Assembly: GCA_014843695.1 (NCBI GenBank)
Contig: CM026401.1
Coordinates: forward strand, 51,515,450-51,579,449
Source of the DNA: Archivesica marissinica
Lineage: Eukaryota; Mollusca; Bivalvia; Venerida; Vesicomyidae
Length of the DNA stretch: 64,000 nucleotides
Reading direction: 5' to 3'
Positions 55,249 through 64,000 of the stretch are shown piece by piece. Under the pieces are notes generated by a model that was not told where the DNA came from, did no database searches, and saw only the letters and a program-made list of their open reading frames with translations. Position 1 is the first letter of the stretch, and every line of letters starts with the position of its first letter. Made by a program: the position numbers and the translations under genes.

Positions 55249-55574
55249 CAGGGATCAGTTTAGTGGGCGAAATTGTCGCCCTAGCCTAGGGACCCTGACT
55301 TCGCCTCTGGGGGCCCCACTTCTCCCTAAAAAAACAAAACAAACAAAACAAACAAACAAAAATATATATATATTTTTTGTTTTTTTATGATTTTCAAATC
55401 TAGTAAGATACACTGGCACATTATAAAGCACTCCTTCTATTCAAATGTTGTATTTAATGGTTGTACTGTGCATTTTAACCCTATTTTGCAGAAGTATATT
55501 AAAGAACACCATTTAAGGAAGCGATCACGCGCTTTCTCACTTCTCCCAAAAATTCTGACCTAGAATGAACCCTG
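55249..55574 (+). mobile_element. MITE-K, nearly full copy with likely 8-bp target duplication
   Basis: Starts cagggatcagtttagtgggc and ends ctgacctagaatgaaccctg. Flanks agtatcta (55241-55248) and tgtatcta agree at 7 of 8 positions if the last bases of the right end are assigned to the target. An A/C-rich stretch (aaacaaacaaacaaaa) has expanded inside. Confidence 0.8.
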
Positions 55575-55621
55575 TATCTATAGCTTTTATGTATGCATTT
55601 CAGTATTCCCATGTACTATAT

Positions 55622-56115
55622 CATAGCCTATTCAATGTTCAATCACAAACTTGTGGAATATCGTTTTAGCAGTACTGATATTGTATTGGTATACATAGCC
55701 TATTCAATGTTCAATCACAAACTTGTGGAATATCGTTTTAGCAGTACTGATATTGTATTGGTATACATAGCCTATTCAATGTTCAATCACAAACTTGTGG
55801 AATATCGTTTTAGCAGTACTGATATTGTATTGGTATACATAGCCTATTCAATGTTCAATCACAAACTTGTGGAATATCGTTTTAGCAGTACTGATATTGT
55901 ATTGGTATACATAGCCTATTCAATGTTCAATCACAAACTTGTGGAATATCGTTTTAGCAGTACTGATATTGTATTGGTATACATAGCCTATTCAATGTTC
56001 AATCACAAACTTGTGGAATATCGTTTTAGCAGTACTGATATTGTATTGGTATACATAGCCTATTCAATGTTCAATCACAAAATTGTGTAATATCGTTTTA
56101 GCAGTACTGATATTG
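55622..56115. repeat. 72-bp minisatellite, six essentially identical copies
   Basis: Unit agcctattcaatgttcaatc, acaaacttgtggaatatcgt, tttagcagtactgatattgt, attggtatacat. I see no difference among the complete copies until the last partial one (aaattgtgtaat). The lack of divergence implies a very recent expansion, or an assembly that collapsed variation. At 72 bp it is open in one plus frame, giving an apparent 24-residue repeat. Confidence 0.95.
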
Positions 56116-56138
56116 TATTGGTATTGTATTTATATAAT

Positions 56139-56357
56139 GTTTATACAAATTTATTTAAGCTCGATTGTGAAACAAGTTCTTACAACTTATATTAATCACT
56201 CTCGAGACCTCATTCCTGATGTTAAATCCATCGCCACGAGGGAGAGAGACGAGGCAACATGGAATTTAAATGTCTAATGGCACAATTGTAACGCCTCCAG
56301 CGTGACTCTGACTCGGGGCCCGTTCGCACCTGAAGCGAACGCGCTAGCACGGCTTCC
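56139..56357 (-). mobile_element. SINE-B, full-length, adjoining the 72-bp array
   Basis: Tail gtttatacaaatttatttaa; middle complement gatttaacatcaggaatgag; head region degraded (cgtgactctgactcgg where other copies have cggggctcgaactcc). The array's last unit ends just before its tail, which shares the words gtattggtattgtatttata. Confidence 0.82.
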
Positions 56358-56402
56358 AATCTTAAATATTGGACAGACAGACGTTTAGAATTGTTCTCCG
56401 CA

Positions 56403-56925
56403 AATACAAATGCTCTGTGCAGTGCATCATAGTATATAATGTCTCAAATACAATACTCTGTGCAGTGCATCATAGTATATAACGTCTCAAATACAATACT
56501 CTGTGCAATGCATCATAGTATATAACGTCTCAAATACAATACTCTGTGCAGTGCATCATAGTATATAACGTCTCAAATACAATACTCTGTGCAGTGCGTC
56601 ATAGTATATAACGTCTCAAATACAATACTCTGTGCAATGCATCATAGTATATAACGTCTCAAATACAATACTCTGTGCAATGCATCATAGTATATAACGT
56701 CTCAAATACAATACTCTGTGCAGTGCATCATAGTATATAACGTCTCAAATACAACACTCTGTGCAATGCATCATAGTATATAACGTCTCAAATACAATAC
56801 TCTGTGCAGTGCATCATAGTATATAACGTCTCAAATACAATACTCTGTGCAATGCGTCATAGTATATAATGTCTCAAATACAATACTCTGTGCAATGCAT
56901 CATAGTATATAACGTCTCAAAGACA
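56403..56925. repeat. 43-bp minisatellite, ~12 copies
   Basis: Unit acaatactctgtgcagtgca, tcatagtatataacgtctca, aat. Variation is limited to cag/caa, gcatc/gcgtc, aacgt/aatgt and one aacact. Confidence 0.95.
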
Positions 56926-57502
56926 TAAATTAAATTCCCATTAAAATGTAAAAATAACTCAAAAAGAAAACCATACCAGAAGGATAGCCACAAACATCAT
57001 AACAATATTTTTAACCACAAAGGACATTCGTAAAAAAAACACACAAATGAGGCTACAAATTAAATAAATTGATAAATTGTGTTCTAACCATATTAACCTG
57101 AATACCTATTGGTCTCAGTCCTAAGTAGCTTTCTGACAATAGTAAATGTTGTATTTCATCTTGCTTACATTTTTTTCTTCATCAAAGGTAAAAAGACCAC
57201 CTAAATAGGTTATTTCAGTTTTCTGTACAAATCACTTCATTTGTGCAAATAATATGACAACAAAATGTTTTGAGAATAAAACTGCTGTATTGAATGTTTG
57301 TAGCGTGGAATACATTGGTGGAGTAGGTACGTCCCTCTGGTGTTTTATATTTCAATTGAACATTTATAAATCTCATGAAACACAATACAGCAAATCTTCT
57401 TTAAAGATAGTTTCCAGGAAAACAAACTACAATTCAGCTTCAATTATTATGTCTCCCCCCCCCCCCACCCCCCGGAGAAGGGGGGAGACTTATTGAATTT
57501 GT
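56926..57502. other. Unassigned interval with C/G homopolymer hairpin
   Basis: Unique AT-rich DNA ending in a C run (about 57454-57474) followed by ggagaaggggggagac, which can fold back on the C run. No gene supported. Confidence 0.45.
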
Positions 57503-57628
<126 letters not shown>

Positions 57629-57639
57629 GGAAAGCTTGT

Positions 57640-57940
57640 CCCAAGTGGTGGTGGTTTTACGTTTATTTATCGTCGCTACCGCCCATATGAGTGACACCTC
57701 CTGAAGAGATTAGTCATTTTAGATTTTTGGAGAATAGTGCAATGATACAGATAGAGACCCAGTCCAGAATCTCCTCTGATTCTTTTACGTGCACAGTATA
57801 AAGCACCGACACGAGACCTCGGTTTATCTTCCCACGTGAAAGACTGTTCATTTTATTATGGTCAGACGGGGGATCGAACCTGTGATCCCTGGATTAACAG
57901 TCCAGCGTGTTACCACTGGACTACAGATCAAAGTGAAACA
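57640..57940 (-). mobile_element. SINE-F, full-length with asparagine-tRNA-like head
   Basis: On the minus strand the head reads gtagtccagtggtaacacgc, tggactgttaatccaggg, atcacaggttcgatcccccg. The loop ctgttaat carries GTT at the anticodon position, as in tRNA-Asn, with A-box-like and consensus B-box (ggttcgatccc) sequences. The body then matches 13612 and 14455. This copy identifies the two headless ones as SINE-F. Confidence 0.88.
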
Positions 57941-58439
57941 GCTTGAACTATTATCTATTAATCCTGTTGCTATGTAACGGCTGAATTAGCCATATTGGGT
58001 TGAAGTGGCATATGATCACCATTAATTGTATCTTAGATTTCAGACCATCTATTTATACCACTGTGGGAGGATTTACGTCCCATTCATGTTTAATACCTTA
58101 CATTTGACTATGACAGATCTTAAAATGTTTTAACCCGAGCTTGAGGTCAGGAACAGTTCAACTAACGCTATTAAAGGGGTTATATTAGTTACTTTGTCGC
58201 CATTTGTTTGTTTTTCATTATTTTGAAACGGCTTTTCAATTTTTTTGATTTCTGCCTGATTAACAAAGATGTGGGCAGTTAATTTCATCCACATGAAATC
58301 ATTATGGTCAACTGATTTTGTAAAGAATTTTTGTCAGTTTAAATCTGTTTTGTGTCTTTTAGCCTTTTGTTCATTTACTATATTATATTGATTACTTGTA
58401 TGTTTTGCTTGCTCCATTTCAGTGTAGCTCTTAGCTTTT

Positions 58440-58530
58440 GACCTGTAGCCAATCAACTATCCACAAATATGAGCATGAATGGGAATTGGGTGGAGCTGCA
58501 TTGAACAGACAGCCAATCAAAATGAGTGTT
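58440..58530 (+). promoter_or_regulatory. Possible promoter segment with two CCAAT boxes
   Basis: agccaatcaa occurs at 58448-58457 and again at 58511-58520, 63 bp apart in the same orientation, in a low-copy, less AT-rich stretch free of repeat families. Paired CCAAT boxes are typical of animal promoters (NF-Y sites), but the motif is short. The support is its position about 450 bp upstream of a well-formed splice donor. Confidence 0.3.
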
Positions 58531-58962
58531 ACATGATTAAGCGTGAAGCATGGGTCGAGTTTTAGTTTGGAGGTATGTAAAATTGGTTGTATATTGTGTG
58601 GTTACAGAGATTTTACAGTCATAACTGTGTCATCCTTCGACTGTGTTTGATAATCGTTGTGTGATGAATTTTAGTGGACAATTCATCGATTGTATGTGTG
58701 TGCCTTTCGTTGGTTGATAACGAGTTAGTAGTACAAGATGCAATCCTACATTAGTGGGTCGCTACATTATTGTTTCATATTTGGATTATTTATGTAAACA
58801 TTTTAAAGTGTGAACTTTTAAAAGTGTAGAGATATCGTGCAGATTTTGTGAACTTTTTAAAAGATTAAATATCGCACAAAGTTGGCTGTTATTTGAACAA
58901 GTTGTCCCCTGGGATCAAAGTCGAGTTTGTGACAATTTTCGTTATCAGGAACTGATCTGGGC

Positions 58963-59085
58963 ATGAACAGGTATGAGTTTCCCACGTGTCTTTAGTTTGT
59001 TTTGATATGAAAGAGAACAAATAAAGTTATTGTTGTCATTTTCCAGGGAGAGTGGAGTTTTAAGATCAAGTGTACATTTGACAGG
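58963..59085 (+). other. Candidate 5' exon pair with a 76-bp intron
   Basis: Seen: an ATG at 58963 and a strong donor AACAG|GTATGAG at 58970/58971. The intron ends ttgtcattttccag at 59046. A 39-bp segment 59047-59085 follows, ending at a donor AGG|GTAAGA. Joining the pieces keeps the frame open from the ATG (MNRESGVLRSSVHLTG). Inferred: start of a gene transcribed rightwards, or a spliced noncoding RNA. Next exons are not visible because MITE-A and a satellite follow. Splice-site look-alikes are common, so this is tentative. Confidence 0.25.
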
Positions 59086-59259
59086 GTAAGAATTATATAG
59101 TGTTAACAGACTTTTGATTGTTTGTTTTATGTTGTTTTGTCAATTTGCAAGCTTGTTTAGTGGCTTTCAGAAATTGTCGTTTTTAAAAGTGTGTGATTGA
59201 GATTAATCGTGTGTGATTGAGATTAATCGGCTACAGAGTATGTGTGGTATATCTATATA
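59086..59259. other. Unassigned sequence
   Basis: Contains a 21-bp direct duplication, gtgtgattgagattaatcg, at about 59190 and 59210. Otherwise unique. The wider stretch 57941-59259 carries no repeat family apart from this. Confidence 0.5.
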
Positions 59260-59578
59260 CAGTGAAACCTGTCTGGAGCAGCCAACCAAGGAAGTGATGT
59301 AAAATGGCTGTTTAGTCTAGGTGGCTGCTCAATAGAGGTTTCTCCGGGTGCTCCGGTTTCCTCCCAAACGACTGGACCACATTTACGCTTTCATCCGCGC
59401 CAACGAGAGTGATTAATATAAGTTGTTAAAACTTGCTTCGCACTCGTTGTAAAATAAATAAAGTTTAAACTAATAGAGGTTAATTGTTGAAGAAATTGCC
59501 ACATTAGGACTGTTGTAACTGGCTGCTTAATACTGGTTGGCTGCTTAATGGAGGTTGACTGCTAACATAGTGTGACTG
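59260..59578 (+). mobile_element. MITE-A hosting a SINE-E fragment
   Basis: TA at 59258-59259; left end cagtgaaacctgtctggagc; right end catagtgtgactg. Removing the 131-bp SINE-E piece and one target copy leaves about 178 bp, the standard MITE-A length. Its right end is the seed of the array that follows. Confidence 0.85.
59341..59471 (+). mobile_element. SINE-E, 5'-truncated, nested in MITE-A
   Basis: Runs from tctccgggtgctccggtttc through gctttcatccgcgccaacga to aaataaataaagtttaaact. Perfect 10-bp target duplication aatagaggtt at 59331-59340 and 59472-59481, made of MITE-A sequence. Confidence 0.92.
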
Positions 59579-60262
59579 TCTATAGGAGAGGTGGCTGCTT
59601 AATGGAGGTTGACTGTCTATAGGAGAGGTGGCTGCTTAATGGAGGTTGACTGTCTATAGGAGAGGTGGCTGCTTAATGGAGGTTGACTGTCTATAGGAGA
59701 GGTGGCTGCTTAATGGAGGTTGACTGTCTATAGGAGAGGTGGCTGCTTAATGGAGGTTGACTGTCTATAGGAGAGGTGGCTGCTTAATGGAGGTTGACTG
59801 TCTATAGGAGAGGTGGCTGCTTAATGGAGGTTGACTGTCTATAGGAGAGGTGGCTGCTTAATGGAGGTTGACTGTCTATAGGAGAGGTGGCTGCTTAATG
59901 GAGGTTGACTGTCTATAGGAGAGGTGGCTGCTTAATGGAGGTTGACTGTCTATAGGAGAGGTGGCTGCTTAATGGAGGTTGACTGTCTATAGGAGAGGTG
60001 GCTGCTTAATGGAGGTTGACTGCTAACATAGTTTGACTGTCTATAGGAGAGGTGGCTGCTTAATAGAGGTTGATTGCTAACATAGTTTGACTGTCTATAG
60101 GAGAGGTGGCTGTTTAATAGAGGTTGACTGCTAACATAATTTGACTGTCTATAGGAGAGGTGGCTGCTTAATAGAGGTTGACTGCTAACATAGTTTGACT
60201 GTCTATAGGAGAGGTGGCTGCTTAATAGAGGTTGACTGCTAACATAGTTTGACTATAGGAGA
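59575..60262. repeat. 37-bp satellite derived from the MITE-A right end
   Basis: About 12 nearly identical units gactgtctataggagaggtg, gctgcttaatggaggtt, then five longer units with gactgctaacatagtttgac inserted. gctgcttaatggaggttgac and tgctaacatag(t)ttgactg are the natural right end of MITE-A plus a few bases of flank (tctatag), so each unit is a copy of element end and flank. Confidence 0.95.
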
Positions 60263-60383
60263 GGTGGCTGCTAAATACAGGATACATGTGCTATGGGGAG
60301 GTTGAATACAGAATAATGGACTGCAGTTACCGTGCATTGTAGAATGGCTGTGTAATATCGTATAGTTAATTGACCATGCACAG

Positions 60384-60653
60384 TCCGCCTCCGTGGTCGA
60401 GTGGTTAAGGTCGCTGACTTGTATACCACTGTAACCTATCATCACTGATGGTTCGAGCCCCGCTCAGGCCGTGTCTCATTTATATGAAAAAGTTGGCAGT
60501 TTCTTACGGAGGTTGGTGCACCCAAGTACTGGTTAACCGCTGGAGCCTGCCCAGGAAAGGTGTTGTTAGGTAAACTGCCCGCCGGCGATATAGCCCAAAA
60601 TGGTGCTGATGCAGGCGTAAAACCCGAATCATAACATATAAAAAAAAAATATA
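60384..60653 (+). mobile_element. SINE-A, young copy with A-tail and 13-bp target duplication
   Basis: Head tccgcctccgtggtcgagtg, complete body and an A-rich tail (ataaaaaaaaaatata). Perfect duplication tgaccatgcacag at 60371-60383 and 60654-60666. The dispersed repeat at 44030-44139 is an uninterrupted copy of the target. The B-box segment lacks gtcacgg before ttcgagcccc. Confidence 0.96.
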
Positions 60654-60660
60654 TGACCAT

Positions 60661-60779
60661 GCACAGAAATTTAAAAAGGTGGTCTTTGTTTACCAGTTGT
60701 CTCTATTCATAGGTTAAAATGATCAACATTGACTTGATTGGAGACCAATATGGGTTGTCCTTATAGACACATGGTCTTT
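60661..60779 (+). repeat. Dispersed repeat M, right part
   Basis: gtggtctttgtttaccagtt, gtctctattcataggttaaa, gaccaatatgggttgtcctt: the inverted counterpart of 44030-44139. Its left part is 60361-60383, on the other side of the SINE. The words gtctctattcatagg and acatggtctttatttagaga resemble units of the following 17-bp array, which probably arose from them. Confidence 0.85.
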
Positions 60780-61620
60780 ATTTAGAGATGGTATATATTC
60801 AGAGGTGGTCTTTATTCATAGGTGGTCTTTATTTGGAGGTAGTCTTTATTCCGAGATGGTCTTTATTTGGAGGTGGTCTTTATTCGGATATGGTCTTTAT
60901 TCAGAGGTGGTCTTTATTCCGAGATGGTCTTTATTTGGAGGTGGTCTTTATTCAGATATGGTCTTTATTCAGAGGTGGTCTATATTCCGAGATGGTCTTT
61001 ATTCTGAGGTGGTCTTTATTCAGAGGTGGTCTTTATTCAGAGGTGGTTTTTATTCATAGGTGGTCTTTATTCTGAGGTGGTCTTTATTCAGAGGTGGTCT
61101 TTATTTGGAGGCGGTCTTTATTCCAAGATGGTCTTTATTCGGATGTGGTCTTTATTCAGAGATGGTCTTTATTCATAGGTGGTCTTTATTTGGAGGTGGT
61201 CTTTATTCCGAGATGGTCTTTATTTGGAGGTGGTCTTTATTCGGATATGGTCTTTATTCAGAGGTGGTCTTTATTCCGAGATGGTCTTTATTTGGAGGTG
61301 GTCTTTATTCGGATATGGTCTTTATTCAGAGGTGGTCTATATTCCGAGATGGTCTTTATTCTGAGGTGGTCTTTATTCAGAGGTGGTCTTTATTCAGAGG
61401 TGGTTTTTATTCATAGGTGGTCTTTATTCTGAGGTGGTCTTTATTCAGAGGTGGTCTTTATTCGGAGGCGGTCTTTATTCCAAGATGGTCTTTATTCGGA
61501 TGTGGTCTTTATTCAGAGATGGTCTTTATTCCAAGATGGTCTTTATTCAGAGGTAGTCTTTATTCCGAGATGGTCTTTATTCAGAGGTGGTCTTTATTCC
61601 GAGATTTGGAGGTTGTCTGT
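60780..61620. repeat. 17-bp minisatellite with a 357-bp block duplication
   Basis: About 49 units of gaggtggtctttattca, with changes at gaggt/gagat/gatat/catag and attca/attcc/atttg. The rare string gtctatattccgagatgg is at 60978 and 61335, 357 bp apart (21 units exactly), with the surrounding variants in the same order. Open frames through the array are incidental. Confidence 0.95.
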
Positions 61621-61699
61621 ATTCGGATGTGGATTGTATTTGGATATGATCTTTGTTCAGAGATGGCATTTTTGACTGGTGAACTTTATTCAGGGACTG

Positions 61700-64000
61700 T
61701 CTTTGACTGTACAGGTGTGACTGTACATATTACTCGGCAGTCCTGGTGGTCTCGTGTTGATACGGGTGAGACTGTACAGGTGTGACTGTACATATTACTC
61801 GGCAGTCCTGGTGGTCTCGTGTTGATACGGGTGAGACTGTACAGGTGTGACTGTACATATTACTCTGCGGTCCTGGTGGTCTCGTGTTGATACGGGTGAG
61901 ACTGTACAGGTGTGACTGTACATATTACTCTGCGGTCCTGGTGGTCTCGTGTTGATACCACTGACACTGTACAGGTGTGACTGTACATATTACTCGGCAG
62001 TCCTGGTGGTCTCGTGTTGATACGGGTGACACTGTACAGGTGTGACTGTACATATTACTCTGCTGTCCTGGTGGTCTCGTGTTGATACGGGTGACACTGT
62101 ACAGGTGTGACTGTACATATTACTCTGCGGTCGTGGTGGTCTCGTGTTAATACGGCTGACACTGTACAGGTGTGACTGTACATATTACTCGGCAGTCCTG
62201 GTGGTCTCATGTTGATACGGGTGAGACTATTCGGGTGTGACTGTACATATTACTCGGCAGTCCTGGTGGTCTCGTGTTGATACGGGTGAGACTTCGGGTG
62301 TGACTGTACATATTACTCGGCAGTCCTGGTGGTCTCATGTTGATACGGGCGAGACTGTACGGGTGTGACTGTACATATTACTCTGCTGTCCTGGTGGTCT
62401 CATGTTGATACTGGTGACACTGTATGGGTGTGACTGTACATATTACTCTGCTGTCCTGGTGGTCTCATGTTGATACTGGTGACACTGTACGGGTGTGACT
62501 GTACATATTACTCTGCAGTCCTGGTGGTCTCGTGTTGATACGGGTGAGACTGTATGGGTGTGACTGTACATATTACTCTGCTGTCCTGGTGGTCTCATGT
62601 TGATACTGGTGACACTGTACAGGTGTGACTGTACATATTACTTGACGGTACTGGTGGTCTCGTGTTGATACGGGTGACACTGTACAGGTGTGACTGTACA
62701 TATTACTTGACGGTACTGGTGGTCTCGTGTTGATACGGGTGACACTGTACAGGTGTGACTGTACATATTACTTGACGGTACTGGTGGTCTCGTGTTGATA
62801 CGGGTGACACTGTACAGGTGTGACTGTACATATTACTTGACGGTACTGGTGGTCTTGTGTTGATACGGGTGAGACTGTACAGGTCCGACTGTACATATTA
62901 CTCTGCTGTCCTGGTGGTCTCGTGTTGATACGGGTGACACTGTACAGGTGTGACTGTACATATTACTTGACGGTACTGGTGGTCTCGTGTTGATACGGGT
63001 GACACTGTACAGGTGTGACTGTACATATTACTTGACGGTACTGGTGGTCTCGTGTTGATACGGGTTCGACTGTACGGGTGAGACTGTACATATTACTCTG
63101 CTGTCCTGGTGGTCTCGTGTTGATACGGGTGAGACTGTACAGGTCCGACTGTACATAATACTCTGCTATACTGGTGGTCTCGTGTTGATACGGGTGAGAC
63201 TGTTCGGGTGTGACTGAACATATTACTTGACGGTCCTAGTGGTCTCGTGTTGATACGGGTGAGACTGTACAGGTCCGACTGTACATATTACTCTGCTGTC
63301 CTGGTGATCTCGTGTTGATACGGGTGAGACTGTACAGGTCCGACTGTACATATTACTTGGCGGTCCTAGTGGTCTCGTGTTGATACGGGTGAGACTGTAC
63401 AGGTCCGACTGTACATATTACTTGACGGTCCTAGTGGTCTCGTGTTGATACGGGTGAGACTGGTAGGTCCGACTGTACATATTACTCTGCGGTCCTGGTG
63501 GTCTTGTGTTGATACTGGTGACACTGTACTGGTGTGACTGTACATATTACTTGGCGGTCCTAGTGGTCTCGTGTTGATACGGGTGAGACTGTACAGGTGT
63601 GACTGTACATATTACTTGGCGGTCCTAGTGGTCTCGTGTTGATACGGGTGAGACTGTACAGGTGTGACTGTACATATTACTTGACGGTACTGGTGGTCTT
63701 GTGTTGATACGGGAGAGACTGTACAGGTCCGACTGTACATATTACTTGACGGTACTGGTGGTCTCGTGTTGATACTGGTGACACTGTACGGGTGTGACTG
63801 TACATATTACTTGACGGTACTGGTGGTCTCGTGTTGATACGGGTTCGACTGTACATATTACTCTGCTGTCCTGGTGGTCTCGTGTTGATACGGGTGAGAC
63901 TGTACAGGTCCGACTGTACATAATACTCTGCTATACTGGTGGTCTCGTGTTAATACGGGTGAGACTGTTCGGGTGTGACTACATATTACTTGACGGTACT
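61700..64000. repeat. 65-bp minisatellite, ~35 copies, runs off the window
   Basis: Unit cggtcctggtggtctcgtgt, tgatacgggtgagactgtac, aggtgtgactgtacatatta, ctctg. The words ctgtacaggtgtgactgtac contain an inverted TGTAC pair. Subtypes: ctctgctgtcc, cttgacggtac, cttggcggtcc, aggtccgact. The rare gtacataatactctgctata is at 63151 and 63916 (765 bp apart), marking a block duplication. A few units lack about 5-15 bp (62290, 63458, 63850). Confidence 0.95.

Noticed and set aside
55593..56090. 165-codon frame with 24-residue identical repeats
   Set aside because: 72-bp array divisible by three; identity is at nucleotide level with no synonymous excess, and the start lies in unrelated flank.
57640..57940. 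Functional tRNA-Asn gene
   Set aside because: The tRNA-like head continues directly into SINE-F body, lacks a proper acceptor stem partner and a terminator, and is one of a dispersed family. The same applies to the heads of SINE-A, B, C, E and G.

Overview
This is a repeat-saturated, AT-rich stretch of animal nuclear DNA. There are no operons, ribosome binding sites or bacterial genes. The signs are eukaryotic: tRNA-derived SINEs with polymerase III A and B boxes and target-site duplications, TA- and TTAA-flanked miniature inverted-repeat elements (MITEs), and about two dozen unrelated minisatellites. The SINE heads and the style of satellite suggest a bivalve mollusc. That is inference from pattern memory; a database search would be needed to name the species.

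Layout. Roughly half the window (about 30 of 64 kb) is tandem repeat. The main arrays are 400-4075 (about 21 bp, TATA-box-like), 5636-6500 (51 bp), 8120-10450 (22 bp, C-rich, a G-quadruplex array on the minus strand), 11745-13215 (37 bp), 15484-15892 (24 bp), 16147-17040 (36/42 bp, palindromic), 17117-17460 (42 bp), 22532-23343 (73 bp), 24249-24808 (69 bp), 29295-32815 (24 bp), 32819-33565 (49 bp), 33958-36075 (27 bp), 37319-39895 (26/27 bp), 44690-47850 (52 bp), 50810-52145 (28 bp), 55622-56115 (72 bp), 56403-56925 (43 bp), 59575-60262 (37 bp), 60780-61620 (17 bp) and 61700-64000 (65 bp, running off the window). The long open frames inside these arrays are by-products of units that lack stops.

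Between the arrays lies a dense, nested population of non-autonomous mobile elements. I name them locally: SINE-A (serine-tRNA-like head), SINE-B and SINE-E (different heads, shared 3' tail), SINE-C, SINE-F (asparagine-tRNA-like head), SINE-G, MITE-A (CAGT termini, TA target), MITE-H, MITE-I and MITE-J (TTAA targets), MITE-K (CAGGG termini, hAT-like) and several foldback elements. Many insertions could be proved from the sequence alone, because target duplications are intact or because the window also holds an uninterrupted copy of the target.

Genes. I see one reasonable coding trace, a possible last exon of a rhodopsin-type G-protein-coupled receptor on the minus strand at 41806-42081 (NPxxY motif, plausible splice acceptor). 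A weaker candidate is a pair of 5' exons near 58963-59085 below two CCAAT boxes. Neither is proved. No transposase or reverse transcriptase was recognised, so every element here must be mobilised in trans.

What stands out is a recurring process rather than a gene system: the 3' ends of mobile elements repeatedly turn into minisatellites (SINE-G into the 52-bp array, MITE-A into the 37-bp array, probably the 60.6-kb dispersed repeat into the 17-bp array), and the arrays then grow by larger block duplications of about 350-980 bp.
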